The notes under the pieces were generated by a model. The model saw only the letters and a program-made list of their open reading frames with translations, was not told where the DNA came from and did no database searches. From Streptomyces sp. ERV7 (lineage in GTDB: Bacteria; Actinomycetota; Actinomycetes; Streptomycetales; Streptomycetaceae): DNA of 64,000 nucleotides. This document shows positions 29,147 to 38,004 of this stretch, one piece after another; position 1 is the stretch's first letter, and each line of letters begins with the position of its first letter. The position numbers and the translations under genes were made by a program. Location: contig NZ_LYOY01000001.1 in the NCBI RefSeq assembly GCF_001653515.1, positions 310,001-374,000 on the forward strand. The letters run 5' to 3'.

Positions 29147-30745
29147 ATGCGCGGACGTACGACAGCGGGCGCCGCCGGTGCGGCGATGGTGCTGCTCGCC
29201 CTGGCGGTCCCGGCCGCGGCGGACGGCGGCAAGCCCGATCTGACCCGCTTCTACACCCAGCACCTGACCTGGGGCGGCTGCACGGTCAAGGACGCTCCCA
29301 AGGCCATGGAGTGCGCCGAGCTGACCGTGCCCGTCGACTACGCCCGGCCCCAGGACGGCACGATCGCGCTGGCGGTGGCCCGGATACGGGCGGCCGAGTC
29401 GGGCGAGGGCCCCACCGGCACGGGCACCGCGGCGGGCACGGCCTCACCCGGCGGCCCGGCCTCGGCGACCGCCCCGAAGGGCTCGCTGGTCTTCAACTTC
29501 GGCGGGCCCGGTGAGTCCGGCCTCAAGGGCCTCGGAGGCTTCACGGCGGAGACCGCGCGGCTCGCCCCCGCGTACGACCTGGTGAGCTTCGACCCCCGGG
29601 GAGTGGGCCGCAGCGCCCCCGTGCACTGCGGCGCCGAGGCCGAGCAGGACATCGAGAGCTCCTCGGACGGCGCCACGGCCGACGACGCCGCGAGCCGGCG
29701 GCAGCTCGTCGAGGAGCTGAGGACGGTGGCCCGGGAGTGCCGCAAGGCCACCGGGAAGCTCCTCCCGCACGTCGGCACCATCAACGCCTCGCGCGACCTG
29801 GACGTGCTGCGCCAGGCGCTCGGCGACAAGAAGCTGAACTACTTCGGCATCTCCTACGGCACCCGGCTCGGCGCGGTCTACGCGGCCCAGTTCCCCCAGC
29901 GGACCGGACGGATGGTCCTGGACGCGGTGGACTCGCTGACGGCCGACGCGGCGCAGTCCGCGTTCGCCCAGGCCACGGCCTTCCAGAAGGGCCTGGACAC
30001 CTTCCTTTCGGACTGCGCCGCCCAGGGCGCCGGCTGCCCGCTCGGTGCGAGCACCGCCAAGGCGACCGCCACCCTGGACGCGACCGTCGCCCGGCTCGAC
30101 CGCGAGAGCGCCAAGACGGCCTCCGGGGCCGACTTCACCTCCGGCGACCTGCGCACCGCGATCACCAACTCGCTCTACGCCGAGCAGCTGTGGCCGATCC
30201 TCGCGCAGGGCATCGCGACCCTCCACGAGAAGGGCGACCCGGCCGCCCTCGACCAGATCAACAAGGAGTTCGCGGGGGAGGACGCGCAGGGCAAGCGCGC
30301 CGACGACGACAACAGCCGCGAGGCGCTCCTCGCCGTCAACTGCGCCGACGACCCGGTGCGCGCCAAGGACCCGGCCGCGGAACTGGCCGTGCTGGAGGAG
30401 AAGTTCGCCAAGGCCTCGCCGATGTTCGGCCCCGAGCAGGTGGGCGCGGCGATCTCCTGCACGGGCTGGCCCGCCGGTACGGACTACATCCGCAGGATAG
30501 ACCGGACCGGCGCGCCTCCCGTGCTGCTGATCGGCACCAAGGGCGACCCCGCCACGCCGTACCAGTGGGCCGCGGAGACCGCCCGCCACCTCGGCAAGGG
30601 CGTGGTCCTCACCTACGAGGGCGAGGGGCACGGCGGGTACACCGCCTCGCAGTGCGTCCGGGACGCGGCGGACACCTTCCTGCTCGACGGAGTGCTGCCC
30701 GACGACGGGACGTCCTGCGCCCGGGAGACGCCCCCCGAGCACTGA
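29147..30745 (+). CDS. Secreted alpha/beta hydrolase, tripeptidyl-aminopeptidase-like
   Basis: A 532-aa exported serine hydrolase of the SlpD/tripeptidyl-aminopeptidase group. A signal peptide (MRGRTTAGAAGAAMVLLALAVPAAA) is followed by the catalytic domain. The oxyanion segment is FNFGGPGESG, the nucleophile is in YFGISYGTRLGAVYAAQFP, and the Asp and His are in LLIGTKGDPATPY and EGEGHGGYTASQC near the C-terminus (TAP-like domain). A Ser/Gly/Thr-rich insertion lies near residue 100. ATG 29147 has AAAGG nine bases upstream; the upstream extension lacks a signal peptide. Enzymes of this group remove N-terminal peptides from extracellular proteins; the exact substrate is unknown. It stands alone and converges on rppA. 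Confidence 0.88.
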   Translation: MRGRTTAGAAGAAMVLLALAVPAAADGGKPDLTRFYTQHLTWGGCTVKDAPKAMECAELTVPVDYARPQDGTIALAVARIRAAESGEGPTGTGTAAGTASPGGPASATAPKGSLVFNFGGPGESGLKGLGGFTAETARLAPAYDLVSFDPRGVGRSAPVHCGAEAEQDIESSSDGATADDAASRRQLVEELRTVARECRKATGKLLPHVGTINASRDLDVLRQALGDKKLNYFGISYGTRLGAVYAAQFPQRTGRMVLDAVDSLTADAAQSAFAQATAFQKGLDTFLSDCAAQGAGCPLGASTAKATATLDATVARLDRESAKTASGADFTSGDLRTAITNSLYAEQLWPILAQGIATLHEKGDPAALDQINKEFAGEDAQGKRADDDNSREALLAVNCADDPVRAKDPAAELAVLEEKFAKASPMFGPEQVGAAISCTGWPAGTDYIRRIDRTGAPPVLLIGTKGDPATPYQWAAETARHLGKGVVLTYEGEGHGGYTASQCVRDAADTFLLDGVLPDDGTSCARETPPEH

Positions 30746-30797
30746 GAGCCTGTCTTTGGACCCCGGCCCGCGCCCCGACGCCCGGCACGCACGGGCC

Positions 30798-31874
30798 TCA
30801 GTTGCTCATCGCGGCCGCCATCGGGGCCGCCCTGGCCCAGCGCCCGATGGCCGTCTCGGCCGTGATGCCGGGGCCGAAGCCCGCGATGAGCCCGCCCGCC
30901 CCGTCCGCCGCGCCGCCCTCGTCGAAGAGTCTGGCCAGTGCGTCGAAGACCACGGAGCTGGCGATGTTGCCGCGCTCGGTGAGGGTGGCCCGGCTGAAGC
31001 GGAACATCTCCGGCGGCAGGTCCAGGAAGTGGCAGAGGTCGTCGAGGATGCGCGGCCCGCCCGCGTGGACGATGAAGAAGTCCATCTGCGGGATCTCCCA
31101 ACTGTGCTGCGCCACCAGCGCCTTGAGGGCGGGCGCGAGCATCTCCATGGTGCCCGGGACACGCTTGTCGAGCAGGAAGTGGAACCCGGTGTCGCGTACC
31201 GCGTACGAGATCCAGTCCTCGGTGTTGGGTACCAGATGCGAGCCGTTGCGCTCGATCCGCATGCCCGTGCCGCCCTCGCCGCGCACCACGGCCGCCGAGA
31301 TCGCGTCCCCGAACAGACCGTTGGAGAGGAGCGAGCCGACGCCGATGTCGGTCGGCTGGTAGCAGAGCGAGCAGAACTCGCAGGACACGATCAGCACGTT
31401 GGCGCGCGGATACGCGGTGCAGAAGTCGTGCGCCCGGTTGATCGCCGCACCTCCGGCGGCGCAGCCGAGCTGGGCGATCGGCAGCTGGCGGGTCTCGGTC
31501 CTGAACCCCATGGTGTTGATCAGCCAGGCGGTCAGCGAAGGCATCATGAAGCCGGTGCAGGAGACGTAGACGATCAGGTCGATGTCCTTGGGCTCCACCT
31601 CGGCGTGGGCCAGCGCCTGCCGTACGACACCGGGCACCCGGGCCTTGGCCTCCGCCTCGTACAGGCGGTTGCGCTCCTCGAAGCCGGGGTGCCGCAGGGT
31701 CTCCTCGATGGGCTGCACGAGGTGGCGGGTGCGGACCCCGGTGTTCTGGATGAGGCGCAGGACGAGGTCCCGCTGGGGGTGGTCGGCGTGGGTCTCGCGG
31801 GCGAGCGCGAGCGTCTCCTCCTGCGTGATCACATGGTCGGGTACGGCTACTGAGGGGCGGCACAGGGTGGCCAT
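30798..31874 (-). CDS. rppA: Type III polyketide synthase RppA (1,3,6,8-tetrahydroxynaphthalene synthase)
   Basis: A 358-aa chalcone-synthase-fold enzyme closely resembling Streptomyces RppA, which condenses five malonyl-CoA units to tetrahydroxynaphthalene, a precursor of flaviolin and HPQ melanin-like pigments. The catalytic cysteine is in QLGCAAGGAAINRAHDF, the catalytic His in FFIVHAGGPRILDDL and the Asn in RGNIASSVVF. CEFCSLCYQPTDIGVGSLLSN is typical of RppA. AAGGAAG precedes ATG 31874. The usual partner genes, a CYP158A-type P450 and a quinone-forming monooxygenase, are not adjacent here. Confidence 0.93.
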   Translation of the reverse strand: MATLCRPSVAVPDHVITQEETLALARETHADHPQRDLVLRLIQNTGVRTRHLVQPIEETLRHPGFEERNRLYEAEAKARVPGVVRQALAHAEVEPKDIDLIVYVSCTGFMMPSLTAWLINTMGFRTETRQLPIAQLGCAAGGAAINRAHDFCTAYPRANVLIVSCEFCSLCYQPTDIGVGSLLSNGLFGDAISAAVVRGEGGTGMRIERNGSHLVPNTEDWISYAVRDTGFHFLLDKRVPGTMEMLAPALKALVAQHSWEIPQMDFFIVHAGGPRILDDLCHFLDLPPEMFRFSRATLTERGNIASSVVFDALARLFDEGGAADGAGGLIAGFGPGITAETAIGRWARAAPMAAAMSN

Positions 31875-32247
31875 GGAACTTCCTTGTCTCCTGCCGGGCA
31901 GACGCCTGCGGTTTCCACGCGGGTGCTCCAGGGGTGTGCGGTCGTGTTCCTGTCACGTATCCCCGAGCCCGGGCAGGGCGATGTCCTCGAAAGGGGCAAT
32001 TAACCGATTAGAGGGATATTCCGGATCGGCTAGTTCAGTCGGGTGACGGGAGCCCCCGCAGACGGGTGTGCGGCGCCCGCCCGCCCGGGGTCATGACCTC
32101 GGGCATTACCTCGCGGGTAATCGACCCCCACCGCCCCCGCCGGGCAGGGTGGAGCCATCGGGTCCCGGGCGGCGCACTCCGGCCGGGGCCCGGGTTCCGC
32201 CATCGAACGCGCAGCAGATCCCGATCTCTTTCCGGAGGCTGATTCCC
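31875..32247. other. Intergenic region of 373 bases between rppA and the NTF2-like gene
   Basis: Divergent promoter region. An AT-richer block (about 31995-32035) probably carries the rppA promoter. Short dyads occur at GGTCATGACC and at ATTACC/GGTAAT (about 32088-32120). No gene or iron box is seen. Confidence 0.4.
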
Positions 32248-32628
32248 ATGTCCGAGAACCGCTATGAGACCGCCGTCGCCCACTACTTCGAGGCGTGGAA
32301 CACCACCGGCTCGGCCGGGGAGCTGGCCAAGGCCGTCGAGGCCGCCTGGAGCGAGAACGGCACCTACACCGACCCGATGGGCGATGTCGCCGGGTACGAG
32401 GCCATAGCCGGGTACATCGCCGGGGCCCACGCCCAGTTTCCCGGTTACGCGTACCGGCTGGAGGGGGCCGTCGACGGGCACCACGACGTGATCCGGTTCC
32501 GCTGGGAGCTGGTCTCGGTCGCGGACGGCTCCGCGCCGGTCGCCGGGTCCGACGTGGTCACGCTCGCCGGGGACGGCCGGGTCGCCTCCGTGATCGGGTT
32601 CCTCGACCGCGTACCGCCTACGGCGTGA
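32248..32628 (+). CDS. NTF2-like/SnoaL-fold protein
   Basis: A 126-aa protein of the nuclear transport factor 2-like fold. It has the typical start YETAVAHYFEAWNTT, the central ENGTYTDPMGDVAGYEAIAGYI and the C-terminal strand pair HHDVIRFRWELVS and SVIGFLDRVP. Such proteins serve as small cyclases, isomerases, hydratases or binding proteins, and the sequence does not say which. ATG 32248 has CGGAGG nearby. It overlaps the convergent regulator gene by 11 bases. Confidence 0.8.
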   Translation: MSENRYETAVAHYFEAWNTTGSAGELAKAVEAAWSENGTYTDPMGDVAGYEAIAGYIAGAHAQFPGYAYRLEGAVDGHHDVIRFRWELVSVADGSAPVAGSDVVTLAGDGRVASVIGFLDRVPPTA

Positions 32629-33421
32629 GCGACTGGAGGTAGGCGAACGTCTCCGGGTCGGCCGGCAGGAACGTCTCGATGGCCAGCTCGGAGACGGTCA
32701 CGTCCATCGGTGTGTTGAACGTGGCGATCGTCGATATGAGCGACAGGACCGTGCCCCGGTGCTCGATGCGCAGCGGGAGCGCGAAGGGGCAGGCGGCGTC
32801 GTCGGCCGTGTCCTCGTCCGCCGACTCGGGCACGGGGTGGCCCGCCACCTCCTCGTACAGCTCGCGCAGCGAATCCGAGCGCATCAGGGCGATCTGACGC
32901 TCCATCTGCTCCAGCAGATGCCCGCGCCACTGGCGCAGATTGCGGATACGCGGCGCCAGGCCCTGCGGGTGCAGCGTCAGGCGCATCGCGTTGAGCGGCG
33001 GAGCGAGCAGCCGCTCCGGCACGCCGTCGAGGAGCATCGCGATGCCCCGGTTCGCCGCCAGCACCGTGTACGTGCCGTCGAGTATCAGGGCCGGGAACGG
33101 CTCGTAACTCCGCAGCAGCCGCTCCATGCCCTCGCGCAGGGCGCCCAGGGACGGGTCCTCCAGCGACGTCTCCGCGTACTGCGGGGCGTAACCGGCGGCG
33201 AGGAGCAGGGCGTTGCGCTCGCGGACCGGCACCTCCAGGTGCTCCGCGAGACGCAGGATCATCTCCTGGCTCGGGCGCGACCTGCCGGTCTCGATGAAGC
33301 TGATGTGCCGCGCGGACGAGTCGGCGCGCAGGGCCAGCTCCAGCTGGCTGATCCTGCGCTGCTCGCGCCAGCCGCGCAGCATCGGCCCTACTCGCGTGTC
33401 GATCGCGGCAGTTGTCGTCAT
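32618..33421 (-). CDS. XRE-family regulator with MmyB-like ligand domain
   Basis: A 267-aa regulator. An N-terminal helix-turn-helix (RRISQLELALRADSSARHISFIETGRSRPSQEMILRLAEHL, residues 22-62) is followed by an MmyB-like ligand-binding domain (PALILDGTYTVLAANRGIAMLL and RLTLHPQGLAPRIRNL). This type is common in Streptomyces and often regulates an adjacent oxidoreductase gene. Here the convergent neighbour is the NTF2-like gene and the next gene in the same direction is a membrane glycosyltransferase, so the target is unclear. Confidence 0.85.
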   Translation of the reverse strand: MTTTAAIDTRVGPMLRGWREQRRISQLELALRADSSARHISFIETGRSRPSQEMILRLAEHLEVPVRERNALLLAAGYAPQYAETSLEDPSLGALREGMERLLRSYEPFPALILDGTYTVLAANRGIAMLLDGVPERLLAPPLNAMRLTLHPQGLAPRIRNLRQWRGHLLEQMERQIALMRSDSLRELYEEVAGHPVPESADEDTADDAACPFALPLRIEHRGTVLSLISTIATFNTPMDVTVSELAIETFLPADPETFAYLQSLTP

Positions 33422-33424
33422 GCA

Positions 33425-34867
33425 TCAGACACTAACCCGGGCCACTGACAGGGCCCGGCGGCGCATCCCCCACCCGGCCAGGACGATCGCCGCCGCCACC
33501 GCGTAGGCGCTCGTCCTGACCACGTCGAAGGAGTGCGGCATCGCCCACGCCGTCACATAGCAGACGGCTCCCGCCGCGGCGACCGCCAGCCACTCCCAGC
33601 GGCCGTCCAGGGCCACCAGGGCGACGAGCAGCAGCGCGTACCACGAGTAGCCGGGCGTCATCAGGAAGAACGCCCAGCCCAGCACCAACAGGGCTCCGCT
33701 CCACGGGCGTTCCGGATCGCCCCGGCGCAGCACGTACAGGACGACGAGCGCGATCAGGACCAGCGCGGCGGGCAGCGCCCAGTCGTCCGGGAGTACCAGC
33801 CGCAGCAGCCCGTACCGGCTGCGGGCGGAGGCGTCGTCGTACCCCTCCTCCTTGGCGTACCCGCCGAGGTAGCCGAAGACCGAGGCGTGCGAGACGAGCG
33901 CGTACGGAAGGTAGGAGAGCGCCACGCACACGGACGCCGGGAGCAGTACGGCCGCCGCGCGCCGCCAGTCGGGACGGCGGCCCGCCAGCACGCCCGCGAG
34001 GGCGCCCGGCAGCACCACGGCGGGCAGCATCTTCGCCGCGATCCCGGCGCCGATCAGCAGACCCCCGGCCGCTCTGCGGCGCACCGCGACCGCGCCGAGC
34101 CCCGCCACCGAGAAGAGCACCGCCAGCACGTCCACATGCGCGTTGTTCACCGCCTCGATCGGCACCGCCGGACACCACGCCCAGTAGGCCGCCCGCGCCA
34201 CGTCGTCCCCGCGCCGCCGCAGGATCAGCAGCAGGACGCCCGTGGTGGCCACCGCGAGCACCGCGCCGCCCACCTGGAACGGCTTGTGCCGGGCGGCCTT
34301 GGGGGACAGCCCGTGGACGCCGAGGAAGTACGCCTCCGCCACCGGCGGGTAGATCGTGTGCACCTTGGGGCGGTTGAGGCGGGTGCAGCGGTCCGCCTCG
34401 CCGAACCGGGCCCGGTCCGGGCCCTCGCACGCCGCGCCGCTCGGGAACAGCCAGTCGTCGCGCAGCCCGGCCAGCTCCCGGTCGGCGGGGGCGTGGTCGT
34501 ACGGCGAGATCCCGGCCGCCTGCACCCGCCCGTCCCAGGCGTAGCGGAACATGTCGGTGCTGGTGGTCGGCGGCGCCGCGAGGCCGGTCGCCGCGACCAG
34601 CACCCCGCCCGCCAGGACCAGACCCGCGCGGTGGCGGGCCGGGACCCGCCGCAGCGACCAGGCCGCCGCCGCGAACAGCAGCCAGCAGGCCAGATACCAC
34701 CAGGAGAGCGTGCCCGGGCGGAAGTAGTAGCCGTCCTCGACGACGGTGAGGACGAGCACGGCGGTCAGCGCGGCCAGCAGCACGGCGGTCGGGGCCGAGC
34801 GGCGCAGCGCGGCCGGTGCGCCGGTGGGCGGGGCGGCCGGGGCGGTGGCGGTACGCGAAGCGATCAC
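33425..34867 (-). CDS. GT87-like polyprenol-phosphate mannosyltransferase, membrane protein
   Basis: A 480-aa integral membrane protein with about 11-12 helices. It has the luminal loop motif TDMFRYAWDGRVQAAGISPYDHAP and a downstream loop with HTIYPPVAEAYF, as seen in DUF2029/GT87-like (GT-C fold) mannosyltransferases that use polyprenyl-phosphate sugars. GTG 34867 opens the frame. It precedes, divergently, a cytochrome b/Mo-enzyme fusion and a set of glycosyltransferase and methyltransferase genes, which may together modify a lipid or cell-wall sugar; that grouping is inference. Confidence 0.75.
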   Translation of the reverse strand: MIASRTATAPAAPPTGAPAALRRSAPTAVLLAALTAVLVLTVVEDGYYFRPGTLSWWYLACWLLFAAAAWSLRRVPARHRAGLVLAGGVLVAATGLAAPPTTSTDMFRYAWDGRVQAAGISPYDHAPADRELAGLRDDWLFPSGAACEGPDRARFGEADRCTRLNRPKVHTIYPPVAEAYFLGVHGLSPKAARHKPFQVGGAVLAVATTGVLLLILRRRGDDVARAAYWAWCPAVPIEAVNNAHVDVLAVLFSVAGLGAVAVRRRAAGGLLIGAGIAAKMLPAVVLPGALAGVLAGRRPDWRRAAAVLLPASVCVALSYLPYALVSHASVFGYLGGYAKEEGYDDASARSRYGLLRLVLPDDWALPAALVLIALVVLYVLRRGDPERPWSGALLVLGWAFFLMTPGYSWYALLLVALVALDGRWEWLAVAAAGAVCYVTAWAMPHSFDVVRTSAYAVAAAIVLAGWGMRRRALSVARVSV

Positions 34868-34979
34868 CCGTCCACATTCGCAGGCCCAGGGGCGCCCGGA
34901 CGGCCCAGCGCACCACGCGTCCGTGAACCGTAAGGTGTCAGGAGCCCTGTTCAGGGCGCTCGGGGGATCTCATGGAGAC

Positions 34980-36140
34980 ATGAAGCCACGACTTCCGCTT
35001 CCCCCGCCGCCGTCGGCCCTCCTGCCGTCCTTCCGGGGAGCCCTGCACGACCGGCGCACCGCGACGGCGATCGGCCGGCTGCTCGGCGTGGCCATGCTGG
35101 TCTGCATGGTCACCGGTGTGCTGAGCCACTACCTCCAGCACCCGCCCGGCTGGCTCGCCGACGATCTGCCCGCCCGCCCCAGCTGGGGGTACCGGCTGAA
35201 CCAGGGCCTGCACGTGGGGGTGGGCATCGCCGCGATCCCGCTGCTCTTCGGCAAGCTGTGGACCGTCTACCCGAAGCTGTTCGTGTGGCCCGCGCTGAAG
35301 GGGGTACGGCACGGCCTTGAGCGGCTCTCGGTGGCGGTGCTCGTCGCGGGCGCGGTCTTCGAACTGCTGACCGGGCTGCTCAACACCGTCCAGTGGTACC
35401 CGTGGCCGTTCAGCTTCGTCCCGGTCCACTTCGCGGTCGGCTGGCTCTTGACCGGCGCGCTGCTGCTGCACCTGGCCGTGAAGTGGCCGGACATCAAGGC
35501 GTACTGGTGGCGGCGCTCGGCCGCCACGCGCGCGCTGCCGGCCGAGGCGGAGAACGCGCTCGACCGGCGCTCGCTGTTCACCGGGCTCGCGGTGGCGGTC
35601 GGCGCGGTCACGGTGACGACGGTGGGCCAGTCCCTCACCCCGCTCAAGGACCTCGACCTGCTGGCGCCGCGCCACCCCGACCACGGCCCGCTCGGCCTGC
35701 CCGTCAACCGCACGGCGGCGGCCGCCGGGACGACCCGGGTGGACCCGGCGGCCTGGCGGCTGACGGTGGCGGGGCCGCGCCCCTACGAGCTGACGCTCGA
35801 CGAACTGGCCGCGCTGCCCCAGTACGAGGTGGAGCTGCCCATCGCGTGCGTCGAGGGCTGGAGCAAGAACGCGCACTGGACCGGTGTGCGGATCAAGGAC
35901 TTGACGGAGCGGGCCGGCGCGCCCGGGGCCGCGCTGCGGGTCGTCTCGCTCGAACAGCACGGCGCGTACCGCGTGATGGACATGGGCCGCACCTACGCGC
36001 GCGACCCGCTCACCCTCCTCGCCCTGCGGCTCAACGGGCAGGTGCTCACCCCCGACCACGGCTATCCGGCCCGGATCATCGCCCCCAACCGGCCCGGGGT
36101 GCTCCAGACCAAGTGGGTCACGCGACTGGAGGTGCGGTGA
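34980..36140 (+). CDS. Cytochrome b-like membrane domain fused to sulfite-oxidase-type molybdopterin domain
   Basis: A 386-aa fusion. Residues 1-~195 hold about five membrane helices with paired histidines (VLSHYLQHPPG, NQGLHVGVGI, VPVHFAVGWLLTGALLLHLAVKW), like cytochrome b561-type domains. Residues ~225-386 form a molybdopterin oxidoreductase domain with the molybdenum-ligating cysteine in PIACVEGWSKNAHWTGV and the end YPARIIAPNRPGVLQTKWVTRLEV. The C-terminal dimerisation domain of classical sulfite oxidases is absent. A possible role is periplasmic redox chemistry, with the b-heme part passing electrons to or from the membrane. The ATG at 34980 has GGAG five bases upstream. Confidence 0.82.
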   Translation: MKPRLPLPPPPSALLPSFRGALHDRRTATAIGRLLGVAMLVCMVTGVLSHYLQHPPGWLADDLPARPSWGYRLNQGLHVGVGIAAIPLLFGKLWTVYPKLFVWPALKGVRHGLERLSVAVLVAGAVFELLTGLLNTVQWYPWPFSFVPVHFAVGWLLTGALLLHLAVKWPDIKAYWWRRSAATRALPAEAENALDRRSLFTGLAVAVGAVTVTTVGQSLTPLKDLDLLAPRHPDHGPLGLPVNRTAAAAGTTRVDPAAWRLTVAGPRPYELTLDELAALPQYEVELPIACVEGWSKNAHWTGVRIKDLTERAGAPGAALRVVSLEQHGAYRVMDMGRTYARDPLTLLALRLNGQVLTPDHGYPARIIAPNRPGVLQTKWVTRLEVR

Positions 36141-36559
36141 TGGGACGGTACGCGGTGGGCGCGCTCGGGGTCGCGCTGATGGGGCTCGGGGTGTCGCTGG
36201 TGTGGGCGCAGTCGCCGTGGGACGTGGCGGTGTGGCTGGTGGGGGCGGTCGTGCTGCACGACGGGCTGATCGCACCGCTGGTGCTGCTCGTCGGCCTGGG
36301 TGTGGCGGCGACCCGGCCGTGGGCGCGCGGCCCGCTGCGGGCGGCCCTGATGACCGGGGGCTGCCTCACGGCGATCGCGCTCCCGGACATCCTGCGGCCG
36401 GGCCCGGTGACCAACGCGACGGTGCTGCCGCTGGACTACCTGCGCAACTGGCTGGTGCTGCTCGCGGCGGTGGCGGTCGCGGGGGCGCTGGTGGCGGCGG
36501 CCAAGCGGGTACGTGAGGAGCGCGGCCGCCGCCGGAAGACCCCGGAGGGAGGGCGCTAG
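36140..36559 (+). CDS. Small integral membrane protein
   Basis: A 139-aa protein with four predicted helices (for example YAVGALGVALMGLGVSLVW and LRNWLVLLAAVAVAGALVAA) and a basic C-terminus. It shares a TGATG overlap with the Mo-enzyme gene, so the two are surely co-translated and may work as a membrane unit. No function is recognised. Confidence 0.75.
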   Translation: MGRYAVGALGVALMGLGVSLVWAQSPWDVAVWLVGAVVLHDGLIAPLVLLVGLGVAATRPWARGPLRAALMTGGCLTAIALPDILRPGPVTNATVLPLDYLRNWLVLLAAVAVAGALVAAAKRVREERGRRRKTPEGGR

Positions 36560-36649
36560 CCCTGGCGGGCGCCGCCCGTGGCGTACGCGCTGGATCGCCT
36601 CTCCGCGCCCTGCCGCACCGTCGGGAACGCCGGACGCGGACAGGCCGCT

Positions 36650-36680
36650 GGGCCCGGACTCCCCATCGGAGTCCGGGCCC
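36650..36680. terminator. Bidirectional terminator
   Basis: Perfect 13-bp inverted repeat (arms 36650-36662 and 36668-36680) with a 5-base loop, between convergent genes ending at 36559 and 36689. Confidence 0.85.
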
Positions 36681-36688
36681 GGCCGCGC

Positions 36689-37360
36689 TCACACCCGTGC
36701 CGGCATCCTTCGCAGCACGACGAACGGGCGCCCGGCGGCCGTCCACTGCTCGCCGGCCCGCCAGCCGGTGGCGTGCGCGTACCGCAGCAGCGCGGCGGTG
36801 CCCAGACGCGACCAGGGAAAGGCCGCCCCGAAGGCGCCCCGGCCGTCGGCCACCCGCACCTCCACGCGCTCGTCGACGTCGAGGGGCGCCGCCTCCACGA
36901 TCAACTGGCCATCCGCCTCGATGAGTCGGGCGGCCCGTGTGAGCAGCGCGGCCGGGTCGCCGCCGATGCCGACGTTGCCGTCGAGCAGGAGCGCGGTGTG
37001 CCAGCGGCCCTCGCCGGGCAGCGGGTCGAAGACCGACCGGCACAGGGCGCTGCCGCCCGACCGCTGGGTGCGGCGGACGGCCTCGGGGCTGACGTCGACG
37101 CCGAGCGCGGCCGTACCGAGCGCGGCCAGGGCCACCACCAGGCGCCCGGGCCCGCACCCGATGTCGAGCACCGCGCCCCGGCACCGGCGCAGCACGGTGA
37201 GGTCGGCCGGGTCCGGCGCCGCGCACCACCGCTCCACCTCAAGGGGCAGCAGCCAGCCGTCCTGGCGGTGCAGGAACAGCGGCCCGCGCCCGCTGCGCAG
37301 GGCGTCGGTGTACGGATCGGCCCGCCAGGCGAGCGCGGCGGGTGCGGCGGTCGTGGTCAT
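36689..37360 (-). CDS. Class I SAM-dependent methyltransferase
   Basis: A 223-aa protein with a Rossmann-type SAM site: AVLDIGCGPGRLVVALAALG (motif I), LGVDVSPEAV (motif II) and LLLDGNVGIGGDPAALL, which is unusual in having a DGN in the acidic-loop region. ATG 37360 overlaps the stop of the DUF2064 gene (ATGA), the last step of a coupled GT2-DUF2064-methyltransferase operon. The substrate is unknown; sugar or lipid-linked glycan modification is plausible from the neighbours. Confidence 0.75.
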   Translation of the reverse strand: MTTTAAPAALAWRADPYTDALRSGRGPLFLHRQDGWLLPLEVERWCAAPDPADLTVLRRCRGAVLDIGCGPGRLVVALAALGTAALGVDVSPEAVRRTQRSGGSALCRSVFDPLPGEGRWHTALLLDGNVGIGGDPAALLTRAARLIEADGQLIVEAAPLDVDERVEVRVADGRGAFGAAFPWSRLGTAALLRYAHATGWRAGEQWTAAGRPFVVLRRMPARV

Positions 37361-38004
37361 CGCGCGACGCCCTGCCGCCCGGCCGCGGCCACCGTCCGCG
37401 CGAACCGGCCGCCCGGTGCGAGCGCCGCCACTTCGTCCACGTCGGCCGCGGTGTCGACGTCCCGCAGCGGCGGCAGCTCGTGCACGGTCAGTCCCGCGTC
37501 GACGAGCCGCCGCCGCTGGACCGCGCCCGTCTCGGGGACGGACATGGGCACCCCGCGCAGCAGCGAGGGATCGGGGGCGGTCAGGCCGAGCGACCAGAAC
37601 CCGCCGTCGGCCGCCGGGCCGAACCATGCCTCGCCGGGCCCCCAGCCGGCCAGCGCCGGGGCCAGCAGGGCCGGGCTGACCTGCGGGGTGTCCATACCGA
37701 CGAGCAGGGCCGGGCCCGCGTCGAGAGCGAAGGCCGCCGCCAGCCGCTCGTCCAGACCGCCCGCGCACTGCGGGACGACCTCGATGCCCGGCGGGAGCCA
37801 TGGGCCGGGCGCCCCGTCGAGGACCAGGACGCGGCGCCTGGCCGGCGCGGCGAGCACCGCGTCCAGCGTGTCGGCGAGCGCGGCCTCGGCGATCCGCGCG
37901 GCCTCCTCGGGCGAGTACGGCGGGGTCAGCCGCGTCTTGACCCGGCCGGGCACCGGCGCCTTGGCGATCACCAGCAGGGTGACCGGCGCGCTCTGCGCCC
38001 TCAC
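37357..38004 (-). CDS. DUF2064 (TIGR04282-type) glycosyltransferase-like protein
   Basis: A 215-aa protein with the family start LLVIAKAPVPGRVKTRLTPPYSPEEAARIAEAAL, a nucleotidyl/glycosyl-transferase fold, and the core GPALLVGMDTPQVSPALLAPAL and FGPAADGGFWSLGL. GTG 38004 overlaps the GT2 stop (GTGA). Proteins of this family almost always sit next to a GT2 gene, as here. The biochemical role is not established. Confidence 0.8.
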   Translation of the reverse strand: MRAQSAPVTLLVIAKAPVPGRVKTRLTPPYSPEEAARIAEAALADTLDAVLAAPARRRVLVLDGAPGPWLPPGIEVVPQCAGGLDERLAAAFALDAGPALLVGMDTPQVSPALLAPALAGWGPGEAWFGPAADGGFWSLGLTAPDPSLLRGVPMSVPETGAVQRRRLVDAGLTVHELPPLRDVDTAADVDEVAALAPGGRFARTVAAAGRQGVAR

